DNA of 64,000 bases. Origin: Paraburkholderia heleia NBRC 101817 (GTDB lineage Bacteria > Pseudomonadota > Gammaproteobacteria > Burkholderiales > Burkholderiaceae). A program made the translations under genes and the position numbers. The notes beneath the pieces were generated by a model, which ran no database searches, was not told where the DNA came from, and saw only the letters and a program-made list of their open reading frames with translations. The stretch lies in contig NZ_BBJH01000043.1 in the NCBI RefSeq assembly GCF_000739775.1, positions 1 through 64,000 of the forward strand, in the 5' to 3' direction. How positions within the stretch are numbered: the stretch's first letter is position 1; each line of letters starts with the position of its first letter. Below, in pieces: positions 25,464 through 34,382 of this stretch.

Positions 25464-26236
25464 CTAAGGATTTCGAAGTGACCGGGCCATCACAAGGCAA
25501 TCCGCCGGGTTGGTCTCGAAGCTCGCGAGGCCCTGATGTGGCCGCTGCCGTCGGCGTGGTCCGAAAGGCCGGGGAAGTATGGCTGGCCCGCCTGCAATCC
25601 CGTTGCCGCAGCCTGCAGCACCTGCAGCAATCCCTGATCGAACAACGCCACTGAAGTGGGCGCAGCGCCATGGCCGGCTTCGGCGCCACCCACCGGAACC
25701 AGCGTGACGTGCGTTGCCTCGCCCGCCGCGGCGGGCGGCTGCGTGTTGGCCGTGCCGTCGCCATCCGGCACGGCGTCGGGCACGTAGGCCACGGCTTGCG
25801 GCGCCTGGCCGACCGGCACCGTGGCGATGACCTTGTTGGTCAGCGTATCGATTGCCGTCATCGCGTCGCCGTTTTCGAGGCCCACGTAGACACGCGTGCC
25901 GTCGCCGGATGGCCAGATGCCGTGCGGCAGGCTGCCAACCGCAATGGCCCGCCACCAGCGAAAAGCGACATCGGTTTCCGGGTTGAAGGCCCACATAGGG
26001 CTGAAGTTGGCCGGGGCCGGTTCGCCGAGACGGATGACACCGACCAGACGATTGGCTGCGGGATCGATGATCGACACGGTGTTCGAAAACTGATCGGACG
26101 AATAAACGCGGTCCCGATGGCTCACCGGGATATCGGCGGCCGCCAGCGAGCCGGGGACCTGCCCCGCCCCGGCGGGCGTGGCGGCGGCAAACGCAGCGGC
26201 GCTCGGGGCCGCGCCAGGCATGGCGATGTATTTCAT
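25464..26236 (-). pseudogene. YncE-like beta-propeller gene, frameshifted and internally shortened
   Basis: The frame from 26236 encodes VYSSDQFSNTVSIIDPAANR, then LPHGIWPSGDGTRVYVGLEN, TLTNKVIATVPVGQAPQAVA and SVALFDQGLLQVLQAAATGL. This is the YncE-type propeller with its C-terminal calx-like tail. After DGSG the homology moves to another frame, GLASFETNPADCLVMARSL, which ends at 25464, so a frameshift lies near 25535-25541. Compared with full proteins I remember (about 450 residues), the middle blades are missing between NFSPMW and the LPHG segment, and no signal peptide is left. A non-functional copy is the simplest reading. Confidence 0.62.
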
Positions 26237-26569
26237 GACTTTGTCTCCCGCGTCCTGATGCGAGTGGATCAGTGGTAAACAACGGACTCGCCGATCTACT
26301 CCATGCAGACCAAAATCGAATTGCAGATCGGCGCGCCGCGAAACGTTGGCAAACGCTTGTCGGGCAAACGCCTGCCAACTCCTCGAGCCTCGCGCGGGCC
26401 GGTCGGAATAACTTCGCCGGTTGCGCGTTCGTTCCGTGACATTCGCGTATGCGGGCGTACCATCGTTGCACTACGCACGAAAGGCGAACGCGCGGGCCCG
26501 GCCGGTTCACATTCTGCCGGGTGCTGCCGCATAGCAGATTAGCCGCGCCGCAGCGGTAAGGAGCGCTAC
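26237..26569. other. Intergenic region, 333 bp, promoter side of MFS gene
   Basis: No credible gene is present. It contains two copies of GGCAAACGC at 26349-26357 and 26363-26371 inside an inverted pair GTTGGCA (26345-26351) and TGCCAAC (26373-26379), which could be a regulator site for the exporter. Confidence 0.4.
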
Positions 26570-28153
26570 ATGGCCACGAGCATCGGGCTTCACGATCAAG
26601 GACGGCAACTGTTGCCCTTTCGCGAGTCGGTACTGGCGATGCTCGGCGTCGCGTCGGTTTCGATGCTGATCGCGCTCGACCAGACCATCGTCGGCACCGC
26701 GCTGCCGCGCATCGTCGCGGAGCTCAAGGGCTTCGAGCTTTATGCATGGGTCGCGACGGCCTACATGCTCGCGTCGGTCATCACGATTCCGATCTTCGGC
26801 CGTCTGGGCGATCTGTTCGGCCGCAAGCCCTTCATGCTGGCAGCGATCCTCCTCTTCACCCTCGCCTCGGTGCTCTGCGGGATCGCGACCAACATGCTGT
26901 TCCTCGTGCTCGCGCGCGGCCTGCAGGGCATCGGCGGCGGCATCATGATGGGGACGGTCTTCGCGACCGTCGCCGACCTGTTCCCCGATCCGCGGCTACG
27001 CCTGCGTTGGCTGGTGTTCGTCTCCTCGGCGTTCGGCCTTGCGAACGTGGTCGGCCCCACGCTCGGGGGCATGCTGACCCAGCACGGCAGCTGGCGCCTC
27101 GTGTTCTTCGTCAACGTGCCGGTGGGCGTGGCGGCGCTCTTCTTCGTACATGCTTTCCTGCCGCACCTGCACTACGCCCGCGATGGCGCGCGGCTGCGTC
27201 TCGACTGGCTCGGCGCCTGCGTCGTCGCCGTCACGTTCGGCGCGCTGCAGCTCGCCATCGAGCTTTTGCCGAGGCAAGGCTGGACGACTTCGACGATCGT
27301 GCTGGCCGTGATCGTGGTGGTCTGTTCGTTGACGCTTTTCTTCTGGGAAAAGCGCATGGGCTATCCGATCATCCCCGTGGACATGCTGCTCGACCGCAAG
27401 CTCGGTCCGCTCTTCGCGATGTCGGTGCTCGGCGGGTTTGCGCTGTTCTCGCTCGTGTTCTATGTGCCGCTGCTGTTCCAGGGCGGCTATGCGATGTCGC
27501 CGCGCGCCTCGGGCATGCTGATCACGCCCCTGCTGCTCGGCACGACGGTCGGCAGTTTCGTGAACAATCGCGTGGTCACGCGCATCCGGCGCGCCAACGC
27601 GATCCTCTACGTCGGCTTCGCGTTGTCCGCTTTCGCGAGCCTCGCGGTGGTCGTCCTGCGCGGCAACGAGCCGCACCTCGTGTGGATGGCGTGCATGGGC
27701 GCGAGCGGCCTGGGGCTGGGCCTCGTGGGCACGAGCCTCACGGTCTGCTCGCAGCAGATCGTCTCGCGCGACCATCTCGGCGCGGCCACGGCGATGCTGC
27801 AATCGCTGCGCACCTTCGGCGGCATGCTGGGCACGGCAATGACGGGCGCGCTGCTCGGACACCTTTACACCATGGGCGTGAATCGCTCGCTCGACTCGTA
27901 TCGGGCCACGCAGTGGTTCAAGTCGTTTGCGAGTCCCGAACTGCTCGTGGACCGCGCCGACCAGGCCGCGCTGATCAATCGCCTCGTGAGCGCCGGCCAT
28001 GCCGGCGACGCGATGATGAACTCGGCGCGCGGCGCACTCGTCGATTCGATCCACATGGGCCTCATCGTCGCTGCCGCAGCCGCGCTCGCCGGCCTGTGTC
28101 TCGCGTGGTTCGTGCCGCCCGTGCGGGTCGGCGATCTCGAGGCTCGGCCGTAA
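26570..28153 (+). CDS. MFS multidrug exporter, DHA2 (EmrB/QacA) family
   Basis: A 527-residue inner-membrane drug/proton antiporter. The DHA2 motif D1 is seen as ALDQTIVGTALPRIVAEL, motif A as GRLGDLFGRKPFML and motif C as GLANVVGPTLGGMLTQHGSW, with about 14 predicted membrane spans. It has a strong AAGGAG before the ATG. DHA2 exporters remove amphiphilic drugs, dyes and solvents. It is not beside an EmrA-type membrane fusion gene or a known regulator gene, so it probably acts alone as a two-membrane-independent pump. Substrates cannot be predicted. Confidence 0.93.
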   Translation: MATSIGLHDQGRQLLPFRESVLAMLGVASVSMLIALDQTIVGTALPRIVAELKGFELYAWVATAYMLASVITIPIFGRLGDLFGRKPFMLAAILLFTLASVLCGIATNMLFLVLARGLQGIGGGIMMGTVFATVADLFPDPRLRLRWLVFVSSAFGLANVVGPTLGGMLTQHGSWRLVFFVNVPVGVAALFFVHAFLPHLHYARDGARLRLDWLGACVVAVTFGALQLAIELLPRQGWTTSTIVLAVIVVVCSLTLFFWEKRMGYPIIPVDMLLDRKLGPLFAMSVLGGFALFSLVFYVPLLFQGGYAMSPRASGMLITPLLLGTTVGSFVNNRVVTRIRRANAILYVGFALSAFASLAVVVLRGNEPHLVWMACMGASGLGLGLVGTSLTVCSQQIVSRDHLGAATAMLQSLRTFGGMLGTAMTGALLGHLYTMGVNRSLDSYRATQWFKSFASPELLVDRADQAALINRLVSAGHAGDAMMNSARGALVDSIHMGLIVAAAAALAGLCLAWFVPPVRVGDLEARP

Positions 28154-28231
28154 AGCCGCGCGGAAAGGGAGATTTCGCCACACCCCGCCCGCAAAGGTTG
28201 ACGCGGCGACGGTGCGGCCATTACCCTTGCG

Positions 28232-28440
28232 CGCTGATGGTTCCCGGCGACGGGATCAAAAGGGAACGCAGTGCAAGACTGCGGCTGCCCCCGCAACTGT
28301 CAGCGGCGAGTCCATGCCAGAGAGGGCCACTGGGAAACCGGGAAGGCCGGCAATGGACGTCGACCCGCGAGCCAGGAGACCTGCCATCAGCCGAGTCCAG
28401 CAGCCGCAGCGGGCGGGGATGCCCAATGCGCAAGCACCGC
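28232..28440 (+). ncRNA. Cobalamin (AdoCbl) riboswitch
   Basis: The leader of btuB contains the conserved cobalamin aptamer: GGGAACGCAGTGCAAGAC, the core CTGCCCCCGCAACTGT at 28285-28300, GCCACTGGGAAACCGGGAAG at 28326-28345 and the B12 box GCCAGGAGACCTGCC at 28371-28385. High cobalamin folds this RNA and shuts down translation or transcription of the receptor gene that starts at 28506. The 3' limit is approximate. Confidence 0.95.
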
Positions 28441-28505
28441 CCACGCGGCGATCGCCCGTTGCACGGACAGCCCGTATCTCAGGAGCTGTTTCCAGCCACC
28501 GCATC

Positions 28506-30464
28506 ATGAAGTTTCGCCAATTCGTATTGACTTGCGCCGCGCTCGCCTGTGCGTGGCAAACCGCGCACGCCGCCGACGCCACCGCCACCGCCGATGCCAC
28601 GAACGCATCGCCCACCCAGCCGCAGCAGCAAGCCGGCGACGACGCCACGCTGCCCAATATCCTCGTCGTGGGCGACGCGCAGCATCTGCCGCAATCGTTC
28701 GACCAGCGCTACGCGACCACCCAGGTGCTCACGCGCGAGGACCTCGAGCGCGTCTCCCCCGCCGACCCCAGCATCGCGCAGGCGCTCGCCACGCTGCCGG
28801 GCGTCACCGTCTCGCAGACCGGCGGGCCGGGGTCGTACACAGGGGTGAGCATCCGCGGGTCGTCGGCTGACCAGGTGGCTGTGTTCATCGACGGCATACG
28901 CGTGGGCTCCGTCACCACGGGCACGGCAGAATGGGCCGATCTCGCGACCGCCTCGTTCGACCGCGTGGAGGTGATCTCGGGCCCCGCGGCGGCCTCGTTC
29001 GGCGCGGATGCCATGGGCGGCGTCGTGCAGCTCTTCACGCGCCATGCGTCGAACCAGCCGAACCAGACCACCGTCTCGTTCGGCGGCGGCTCGAACAAGA
29101 CCTTCGACACGCAGGTGCGCACCTCGGGCACGATCCCATCGACAGGACCGCTCTCCGCGCTGAGCGGCCTCACCTACTCGCTGGGCCTGCACGACTACAA
29201 CACGGCGGGCATCGACGCGACGCAACCCTGGGCCTACGGCCACGAAGACGGCCGCAACCCTTACCACGCGCAGAACCTGGACGCGCGCCTCGGCTATGCG
29301 CATGACGACTGGTCGATTTCGACCTTCGCGCTCTACCACCGCTCCGATCTCTCCTATGACAACGCGGGCGGCAACGACCGCCAGCGCGACACCCAGCTCA
29401 CGACCGGCCTCGCGTTCCACCTCGACATCACGCCGACCACGCAGTTCGACCAGTCGGTGGGCTACGCGACGGACCGTCAGTTCCTCTATTCGAACGACCC
29501 GACGATCCCGACCGACGAGATCGACTCGACACGCTTTTCCACTTCCACGTCGATCACGCATCAGGAAAGGGGCCACACGGTCTTCGGCATGCCGCTCGAC
29601 GGCGAGACCAAGCTCGCCTACGACTACACGCGCGAGATGGCGTTCCTGCCCGTCGATGTGCCGGGCGGCCTGCCCGCGCGCAACGATTCGGCCGTGTCGA
29701 TGCATCAGTCCACCACGCTCGGACCCGCGACGCTGTTTCTGGCGGGGCGGCACGAAATCGTGCAGGGGCAATCCGTGAATACGGGCAACGTCGCGCTCTC
29801 ATGGGCGATCACGCCGGTCTACACGGCACGCGTTTCGTATGGCAATGCGTTCCGTCTGCCGACGTTCAACGACCTTTACTATCCGGGCTACTCGAACCCC
29901 GACTTGCGGCCCGAGCGCAGCGACTCGGTCGAAGCCGCGCTCGATGCGGCCACGTCGTTCGGCACGTTCACGGCAGCCGTGTACGACACGCGCGTGCACG
30001 ACCTCATCACGTACAACTCGCAAACCTTCCAGCCGGTGAACGTGGGCCGTGCGCACATACAGGGGCTCGACCTCTCGTACAAAGGCACGCTCGGCAAGTC
30101 CACGCCGGTGAGCCTCACGGTAGGGATCCTGAATCCGCAGGACGTGACCGGCCAGACCTGGCTCAATCGCCGCCCGCGCCAGACGGTAAGCCTGAGCGTG
30201 GATCACACGTGGGACGAGTTCCAGCTCCACGCGCTCAGTACCGGCGTTTCGCTGCTCTATAACGGCTCGACGTTCGACGACCAGCTCAACACGATCTACC
30301 TGCCTTCGTGGACGACCGTGAGCCTGCGCGCATCGTACAAGGTCAACGCGCATCTCGCGCTTTCGGCCACGCTTGCGAACGTGTTCAACCGGCAATACGC
30401 GAGTGCCTACGGGTACAGCACGCTGGGGCGCACGGCGTTTGGCAAGGTCACCTATACGTTCTGA
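28506..30464 (+). CDS. btuB: TonB-dependent cobalamin receptor BtuB
   Basis: A 652-residue outer-membrane TonB-dependent receptor. A signal peptide (MKFRQFVLTCAALACAWQTA) is followed by the plug: ILVVGDAQHLPQS and a plug core LPGVTVSQTGGPGSYTGVSI, RGSSADQVAVFIDGIRVG, VEVISGPAAASFGADAMGGV. A 22-strand barrel ends in GRTAFGKVTYTF, a C-terminal Phe. A cobalamin riboswitch directly upstream shows that it imports B12 or a related corrinoid. It is monocistronic; no btuCDF or cob genes adjoin it, so the rest of the uptake path lies elsewhere. Confidence 0.95.
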   Translation: MKFRQFVLTCAALACAWQTAHAADATATADATNASPTQPQQQAGDDATLPNILVVGDAQHLPQSFDQRYATTQVLTREDLERVSPADPSIAQALATLPGVTVSQTGGPGSYTGVSIRGSSADQVAVFIDGIRVGSVTTGTAEWADLATASFDRVEVISGPAAASFGADAMGGVVQLFTRHASNQPNQTTVSFGGGSNKTFDTQVRTSGTIPSTGPLSALSGLTYSLGLHDYNTAGIDATQPWAYGHEDGRNPYHAQNLDARLGYAHDDWSISTFALYHRSDLSYDNAGGNDRQRDTQLTTGLAFHLDITPTTQFDQSVGYATDRQFLYSNDPTIPTDEIDSTRFSTSTSITHQERGHTVFGMPLDGETKLAYDYTREMAFLPVDVPGGLPARNDSAVSMHQSTTLGPATLFLAGRHEIVQGQSVNTGNVALSWAITPVYTARVSYGNAFRLPTFNDLYYPGYSNPDLRPERSDSVEAALDAATSFGTFTAAVYDTRVHDLITYNSQTFQPVNVGRAHIQGLDLSYKGTLGKSTPVSLTVGILNPQDVTGQTWLNRRPRQTVSLSVDHTWDEFQLHALSTGVSLLYNGSTFDDQLNTIYLPSWTTVSLRASYKVNAHLALSATLANVFNRQYASAYGYSTLGRTAFGKVTYTF

Positions 30465-30482
30465 GCGTTCTGAGCGTTGCAT

Positions 30483-30520
30483 GCGAGCGGGTGCGCCCGG
30501 GCGATTGCGCGCCCGCTCGC
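30483..30520. terminator. GC-rich hairpin between btuB and the propeller gene
   Basis: GCGAGCGGG pairs perfectly with CCCGCTCGC around a short inner stem. The two convergent genes end on either side, so it may stop transcription from one or both. There is no U-tract, so Rho help is likely. Confidence 0.5.
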
Positions 30521-31162
30521 CTAATCCTCGCGCCTGGGCCGCCGCACCGCGCGAATCTTCCCGCTGTTGCCGCCGCCGCAGAAAAACTGCTCGCCGCCAT
30601 CGGACTCGAGCCCCGAAACGGCGGTTCCGGGCGGCATGTCGAGCTGTTCCAGCACTTCGCCCGTGCCCGGATCGATACGCCGCAAGTCGCTCTCGTCGCC
30701 TTCCCAGGTGCCGTGCCACAGTTCGCCGTCCACCCACGTCACGCCCGTGACGAAGCGGCTCGATTCGAGCGTGCGCAAAATCGCGCCCGTCTGCGGATCG
30801 ACCTGATGGATCTTGCGCTCGCGATACACCCCGACCCAGAGCGTGCCGTCCGCCCACGCGAGCCCCGAGTCGCCGCCGCCTCCCGGCGCGGGAATCATGG
30901 CGAGCACGCGGCCCGTTTCGGGGTCGATCTTGTGGATGCGGTCCTCGGCGATCTGAAACAGATGCCGCCCGTCGAAGGCCGTGCCCGCGTGCGCCGCGAC
31001 GTCGATCGAGCGCTGCGTCTGGCCGCTCTCAGGATCGAGCGACGCGATGCGCTCGCCCACGGCGAACCACACCTGCTTGCCGTCGTACGTGACGCCACCC
31101 ACCTTGTCGATGCCGGGATAAGGGCCGTACTCGCGGACGATTTCGGCAGTCGTTCGTTTCAT
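30521..31162 (-). CDS. Beta-propeller protein (glutamine-cyclotransferase/SMP30-like)
   Basis: A 213-residue protein built of repeated blades: GVTYDGKQVWFAVGERIASL, GTAFDGRHLFQIAEDRIHKI, GLAWADGTLWVGVYRERKIH and GVTWVDGELWHGTWEGDESD. Each has the strand pattern (D/G)-G-x-x-(L/V)-W and ends in I-D-P-x-T-G. This resembles bacterial glutaminyl-cyclase/SMP30-type propellers. There is no signal peptide, so it is cytoplasmic. The start has AAGGAGGAAATC upstream. It follows the HTH regulator gene by 35 bases and is probably its target or partner. Catalytic function is not proven. Confidence 0.82.
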   Translation of the reverse strand: MKRTTAEIVREYGPYPGIDKVGGVTYDGKQVWFAVGERIASLDPESGQTQRSIDVAAHAGTAFDGRHLFQIAEDRIHKIDPETGRVLAMIPAPGGGGDSGLAWADGTLWVGVYRERKIHQVDPQTGAILRTLESSRFVTGVTWVDGELWHGTWEGDESDLRRIDPGTGEVLEQLDMPPGTAVSGLESDGGEQFFCGGGNSGKIRAVRRPRRED

Positions 31163-31197
31163 GATTTCCTCCTTCGATGCAGGGACAGGCGCTCATC

Positions 31198-32424
31198 CTA
31201 ATCGCCCGGCAGCGGCGCGGGGAGTAACAAGGTCGTCGCGAATCCGGGGACGGGCGGCGTGGTCCAGCGGCGCGCGCGCCCGTAGCCGAACGACTGCACC
31301 TTGTCCGCCGCGGCGAGCGAATCGAGCGCACGCTGCACGGTGCGCTGGCTCGCGCCGAGCGCGAGCGCCAGCGCCGAACTGGACCACGATTCGCCATCGG
31401 CGAGAAAAGCCAGCACGGCAGCGTGCTTTTCCTCCACAGGCCGCGCCAGCACCACCACCTCGCTCGCCTTGCGCGGCGACAGCGCAAAACCCTGCTGGGT
31501 TGCGCCGATATCGGCGACGTCGCGCAACAGCGTACGCAAGCGGCCGATTTCCACGCGCAGGCGGGCGCGATGCGTTTCGTCGGCGTGCTTCGTGCGAAAG
31601 GCGCTGGCGATGAGCGCGTCGCGCGGCACGTCGGCGGGCCACGCCTGCGCGAGCGCGCGGGCGAGCACGAACAGCACGGGGCGCCGTGCAAGTTCGATGA
31701 CGGTCGCGCCCTCGCGCACGACGTAGCGGCACGCGTCCACGATGAGCGCCTTCGAGGCGAGCAGCGCCTCGACGTCTTCCAGCAGCAACACGCGCGCTTC
31801 ACCGCGCGCGATGAGGCGCGCCGCCGGCGAGGTCAACAGCAGCGCGGCGCTTTCGATCTCGGCGCTCAGCGCTGCGATGCCCGCCTCATGTGCGGCGCGC
31901 GCGGCCTCGGAGAGCGAGCGACGCGCCGCCTGCGTTTGAATGCGCCGCATGGCAATGCCGGCGGCGATCAGCTCGTGGGCCGCGCGCAATGCGGGCGGCA
32001 GCGGCGCGGGATCGGCTTCGGCAAGCATGCCCCCGGCTTCGTCGAGCCGGCCGACGAGCAGCAAGCGGCGAATTTCCAGGTAGCGCGCATGCGCGGCATT
32101 GAGGCGGTCGCCATGGGCTTCGAGCGTTTGACGCGCCGCAGCGAGCGTGTCGGTCGGCCAGCCGAGATCGCGCGAGGCGAGCGCGATTTCGGCCTCGGCG
32201 ACGACACAGCGCGCGCGCGCCACGGCCTCGCGCGAGCCGAAGCCGCGGGCCGCGCTGCGCAGCAGCGCTTTGGCGCGCGCGAAGTCGCCGAGCTGCGCCA
32301 TGGCGATGCCGCGCAGCGCGAGCGCGGGCGCGTCGCCGCGCAACGCGACCCGGTTCAGCGCGCCGAGCGGATCACCGGCCGCGAGCGCGCGCGCCGCCGC
32401 CGTGAACAGCGAATCCATGGTCAT
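31198..32424 (-). CDS. HTH transcriptional regulator with helical (TPR-like) N-terminal region
   Basis: A 408-residue protein. Residues 1-190 are helical repeats (GIAMAQLGDFARAKALLRSA, RARCVVAEAEIALASRDLGW) resembling TPRs. Residues 215-300 contain a winged-helix-like DNA-binding segment (DETHRARLRVEIGRLRTLLR, typical of the OmpR/SARP-like arrangement), and residues 335-385 a second HTH (SSSALALALGASQRTVQRAL, DSLAAADKVQSFGYGRARRW). It is divergent from the DUF899 gene across a 143-bp region with two direct repeats, and immediately upstream of the propeller gene. It probably controls one or both. Confidence 0.78.
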   Translation of the reverse strand: MTMDSLFTAAARALAAGDPLGALNRVALRGDAPALALRGIAMAQLGDFARAKALLRSAARGFGSREAVARARCVVAEAEIALASRDLGWPTDTLAAARQTLEAHGDRLNAAHARYLEIRRLLLVGRLDEAGGMLAEADPAPLPPALRAAHELIAAGIAMRRIQTQAARRSLSEAARAAHEAGIAALSAEIESAALLLTSPAARLIARGEARVLLLEDVEALLASKALIVDACRYVVREGATVIELARRPVLFVLARALAQAWPADVPRDALIASAFRTKHADETHRARLRVEIGRLRTLLRDVADIGATQQGFALSPRKASEVVVLARPVEEKHAAVLAFLADGESWSSSALALALGASQRTVQRALDSLAAADKVQSFGYGRARRWTTPPVPGFATTLLLPAPLPGD

Positions 32425-32484
32425 GGGAATCCCGCCACACTTGTCACTCCCCCTCCTTCCGGGTCCGGACCTAATCTAACACGG

Positions 32485-32510
32485 CGATCGAACGAATCAT
32501 CGATCGAACG
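32485..32510. repeat. Two 10-bp direct repeats, candidate regulator site
   Basis: CGATCGAACG occurs twice, at 32485-32494 and 32501-32510 (16-bp spacing), between the HTH regulator gene and the divergent DUF899 gene. Direct repeats at 1.5 turns suit a winged-helix tandem binder. Confidence 0.5.
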
Positions 32511-32567
32511 GTGCGGCGGTGCCCACAGCACGCCGCCATCAAAGCGAATCCATAGGAGGACCAGGCA

Positions 32568-33332
32568 ATGGCAACCCATACCACCGGAACACGCGAAGAC
32601 TGGCTTGCAGCGCGTATCGAACTGCTCGCAGCCGAAAAGGAGCACACACGGCGCGGCGACGCGCTGGCGCAGCAACGCCAGGCGTTGCCATGGGTGCGTG
32701 TCGACAAAATCTATCGTTTCGAGACCGAAGACGGCGGCGCCACACTCGCCGATCTCTTCAAGGGCCGCTCGCAACTGCTGGTCTATCACTTCATGTTCGG
32801 GCCGGACTACGCGGCGGGCTGCCCGTCGTGTTCCTCGATTGCGGATGGCTTCGACGGCATCGCCGTGCATCTCGCGAATCACGACGTGCGGCTCATGGCC
32901 GTGTCGCGCGCGCCGCTCGCGAAGCTGCTGGGCTACCGCAAGCGCATGGGATGGCATTTTCCGTGGGCCTCGTCGAGCGGCAACGACTTCAACTTCGATT
33001 TCAACGTCTCGTTCACCACCGCGCAGCAGCGCGCGGGCGACATCGAATACAACTACGCGCGCAGCGGCCACGCCATGGACATGAATCCGCCGCCCGCGCC
33101 CGTTGCCGAGTTCGCGGCGAGCTGCGGCACCGACGCGGCGACCTATACGCGCGACCGTCCGGGCCTCAGTGCATTCGTGCTCGAGGACGGCGTGGTCTAT
33201 CACACGTACTCGACCTACGCGCGCGGCCTGGACGGCGTGTGGGGCATGTACCAATGGCTCGACCGTGCGCCGAAGGGACGCAACGAGGCCGGCATCTGGT
33301 GGCACCGGCACGACGAGTACGCGGAAAACTGA
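32568..33332 (+). CDS. DUF899 thioredoxin-fold protein
   Basis: A 254-residue DUF899 protein, a thioredoxin-like fold. It has the family's conserved YHFMFGPDYAAGCPSCSSIA segment, in which GCPSCS resembles a redox CxxC, and VRLMAVSRAPLAKLLGYRKR, then GWHFPWASSSGNDFNFDFNV. DUF899 proteins are often annotated as putative dithiol-disulfide oxidoreductases of unknown partner. A strong AGGAGGACCAGG site precedes the ATG. The next gene (DUF2182) starts eight bases later, so the pair is one transcript, divergent from the HTH regulator. Confidence 0.9.
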   Translation: MATHTTGTREDWLAARIELLAAEKEHTRRGDALAQQRQALPWVRVDKIYRFETEDGGATLADLFKGRSQLLVYHFMFGPDYAAGCPSCSSIADGFDGIAVHLANHDVRLMAVSRAPLAKLLGYRKRMGWHFPWASSSGNDFNFDFNVSFTTAQQRAGDIEYNYARSGHAMDMNPPPAPVAEFAASCGTDAATYTRDRPGLSAFVLEDGVVYHTYSTYARGLDGVWGMYQWLDRAPKGRNEAGIWWHRHDEYAEN

Positions 33333-33340
33333 GGCGCATC

Positions 33341-34150
33341 ATGGATAACGTCGGCATGACGGTACGGCGGCACAGCGGGGCGCCGCGTGCGATTTTCTTC
33401 GGCGTCGCGGCGCTGGTCTTCGCGGCGAGCGCGGCGGCAACGGTCGTCTGGTGCGCTTCGATGCAGGCGATGGGCGGCACGCCTATGCCGGGCGGCTGGA
33501 CGATGTCCGCGCTCTGGACGCCCCTGTGTGGACACACCTGGTTCGACGCCGCCGTATCGTTTGCCGGCATGTGGAATGCAATGATGGTCGCGATGATGTT
33601 GCCCGCGGTCGCGCCGGCTTTGTGGCGCTATTTCGAGGCGGTGAGCGAAGCGCGCGCGGCGCATGCGGGTGGGATGACTGCGATGGCCGGGGCGGGCTAC
33701 TTCTTCGTGTGGCTCGTGGCTGGGGTGCTCGTGTTCGCGGCGGGGGCACAACTTGCCGCGCTGGCGGTCGAGGCACCTGAGTTGGCCCATTCCGCGCCAG
33801 CCGTGGCGGGTGTCGTCGTCGTGATCGCGGGTGTGCTGCAGTTCTCCGCGTGGAAAGCGCGGTGGCTGGCGTGCTGCGGGAACGTGCCGTCGTGCGGGCA
33901 TGCGCGGCTCGATGTGCAAGCGGCGCTGCGTCACGGCTTGAAGCTCGGCCAGCATTGCCTGTGCTGCTGCGCGAATTTGATGGCGGCACTGCTCGCCGCC
34001 GGTGTGATGGATCGGCCTGCGATGGCTCTGGTCGCGGTGGCGATTGCCGCGGAGAGGTGGGTGCCGGGTGGCGCAAGAGTCGCACGCGGGATTGGCGCGG
34101 CGGCGATTGCGGTGGGCCTGGTGATGGTGGCGCGGGCGGCGGCTGCATAA
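33341..34150 (+). CDS. DUF2182 integral membrane protein
   Basis: A 269-residue polytopic membrane protein starting MDNVGMTVRRHSGAPRAIFF after a short SD-like GAGG. The family core AAVSFAGMWNAMMVAMMLPAVAPALWRYF recurs, with six or more hydrophobic spans and a Cys-rich loop (WLACCGNVPSCG, GLKLGQHCLCCC). DUF2182 proteins are proposed metal-binding membrane proteins in some genomes, but their role is not settled. The gene follows DUF899 by eight bases, so the two products probably work together, for instance in a redox or metal function. This is positional inference. Confidence 0.85.
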   Translation: MDNVGMTVRRHSGAPRAIFFGVAALVFAASAAATVVWCASMQAMGGTPMPGGWTMSALWTPLCGHTWFDAAVSFAGMWNAMMVAMMLPAVAPALWRYFEAVSEARAAHAGGMTAMAGAGYFFVWLVAGVLVFAAGAQLAALAVEAPELAHSAPAVAGVVVVIAGVLQFSAWKARWLACCGNVPSCGHARLDVQAALRHGLKLGQHCLCCCANLMAALLAAGVMDRPAMALVAVAIAAERWVPGGARVARGIGAAAIAVGLVMVARAAAA

Positions 34151-34188
34151 AAAAATCGCCGTTCCGCATCCGCGAAACGGCGATAAAA
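34151..34188 (-). terminator. Intrinsic terminator of the BON-domain transcript
   Basis: ATCGCCGTT (34155-34163) pairs with AACGGCGAT (34176-34184) in a 9-bp stem, and on the minus strand it is followed by a run of six U. It ends minus-strand transcripts such as the BON gene and lies immediately after the DUF2182 stop. Confidence 0.72.
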
Positions 34189-34382
34189 CGCTCCGACTCT
34201 AACGTCGAACTCGCGCCTCAAGACTCGCGCCTGCACACGAGCCCGATCGACGCTCCGGATGGTGATTCGTCATCCGGAGCAACAGCAAGAGGTCGACTGG
34301 ATTCCACCTCCGTGCTGCTGGGCGAAGCCCGGCGCAACCGGGGACGCCCGGCAGCACCGCGCTCCACGCCTCTTGTGGCGGC
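34189..34382. other. Structured 3' region with a perfect hairpin
   Basis: No gene seen. GCTCCGGATG at 34252-34261 and CATCCGGAGC at 34271-34280 form a perfect 10-bp stem with a 9-base loop. It lies in the 3' untranslated part of the BON transcript (minus strand). Confidence 0.5.

Noticed and set aside
26296..26532. Minus-strand 78-codon frame upstream of the MFS exporter
   Set aside because: No ribosome-binding site, Arg/Pro-rich composition and no motifs.
26746..28509. Long plus-strand frame overlapping the MFS gene and the riboswitch
   Set aside because: It runs out of frame with the exporter motifs and crosses a structured riboswitch.
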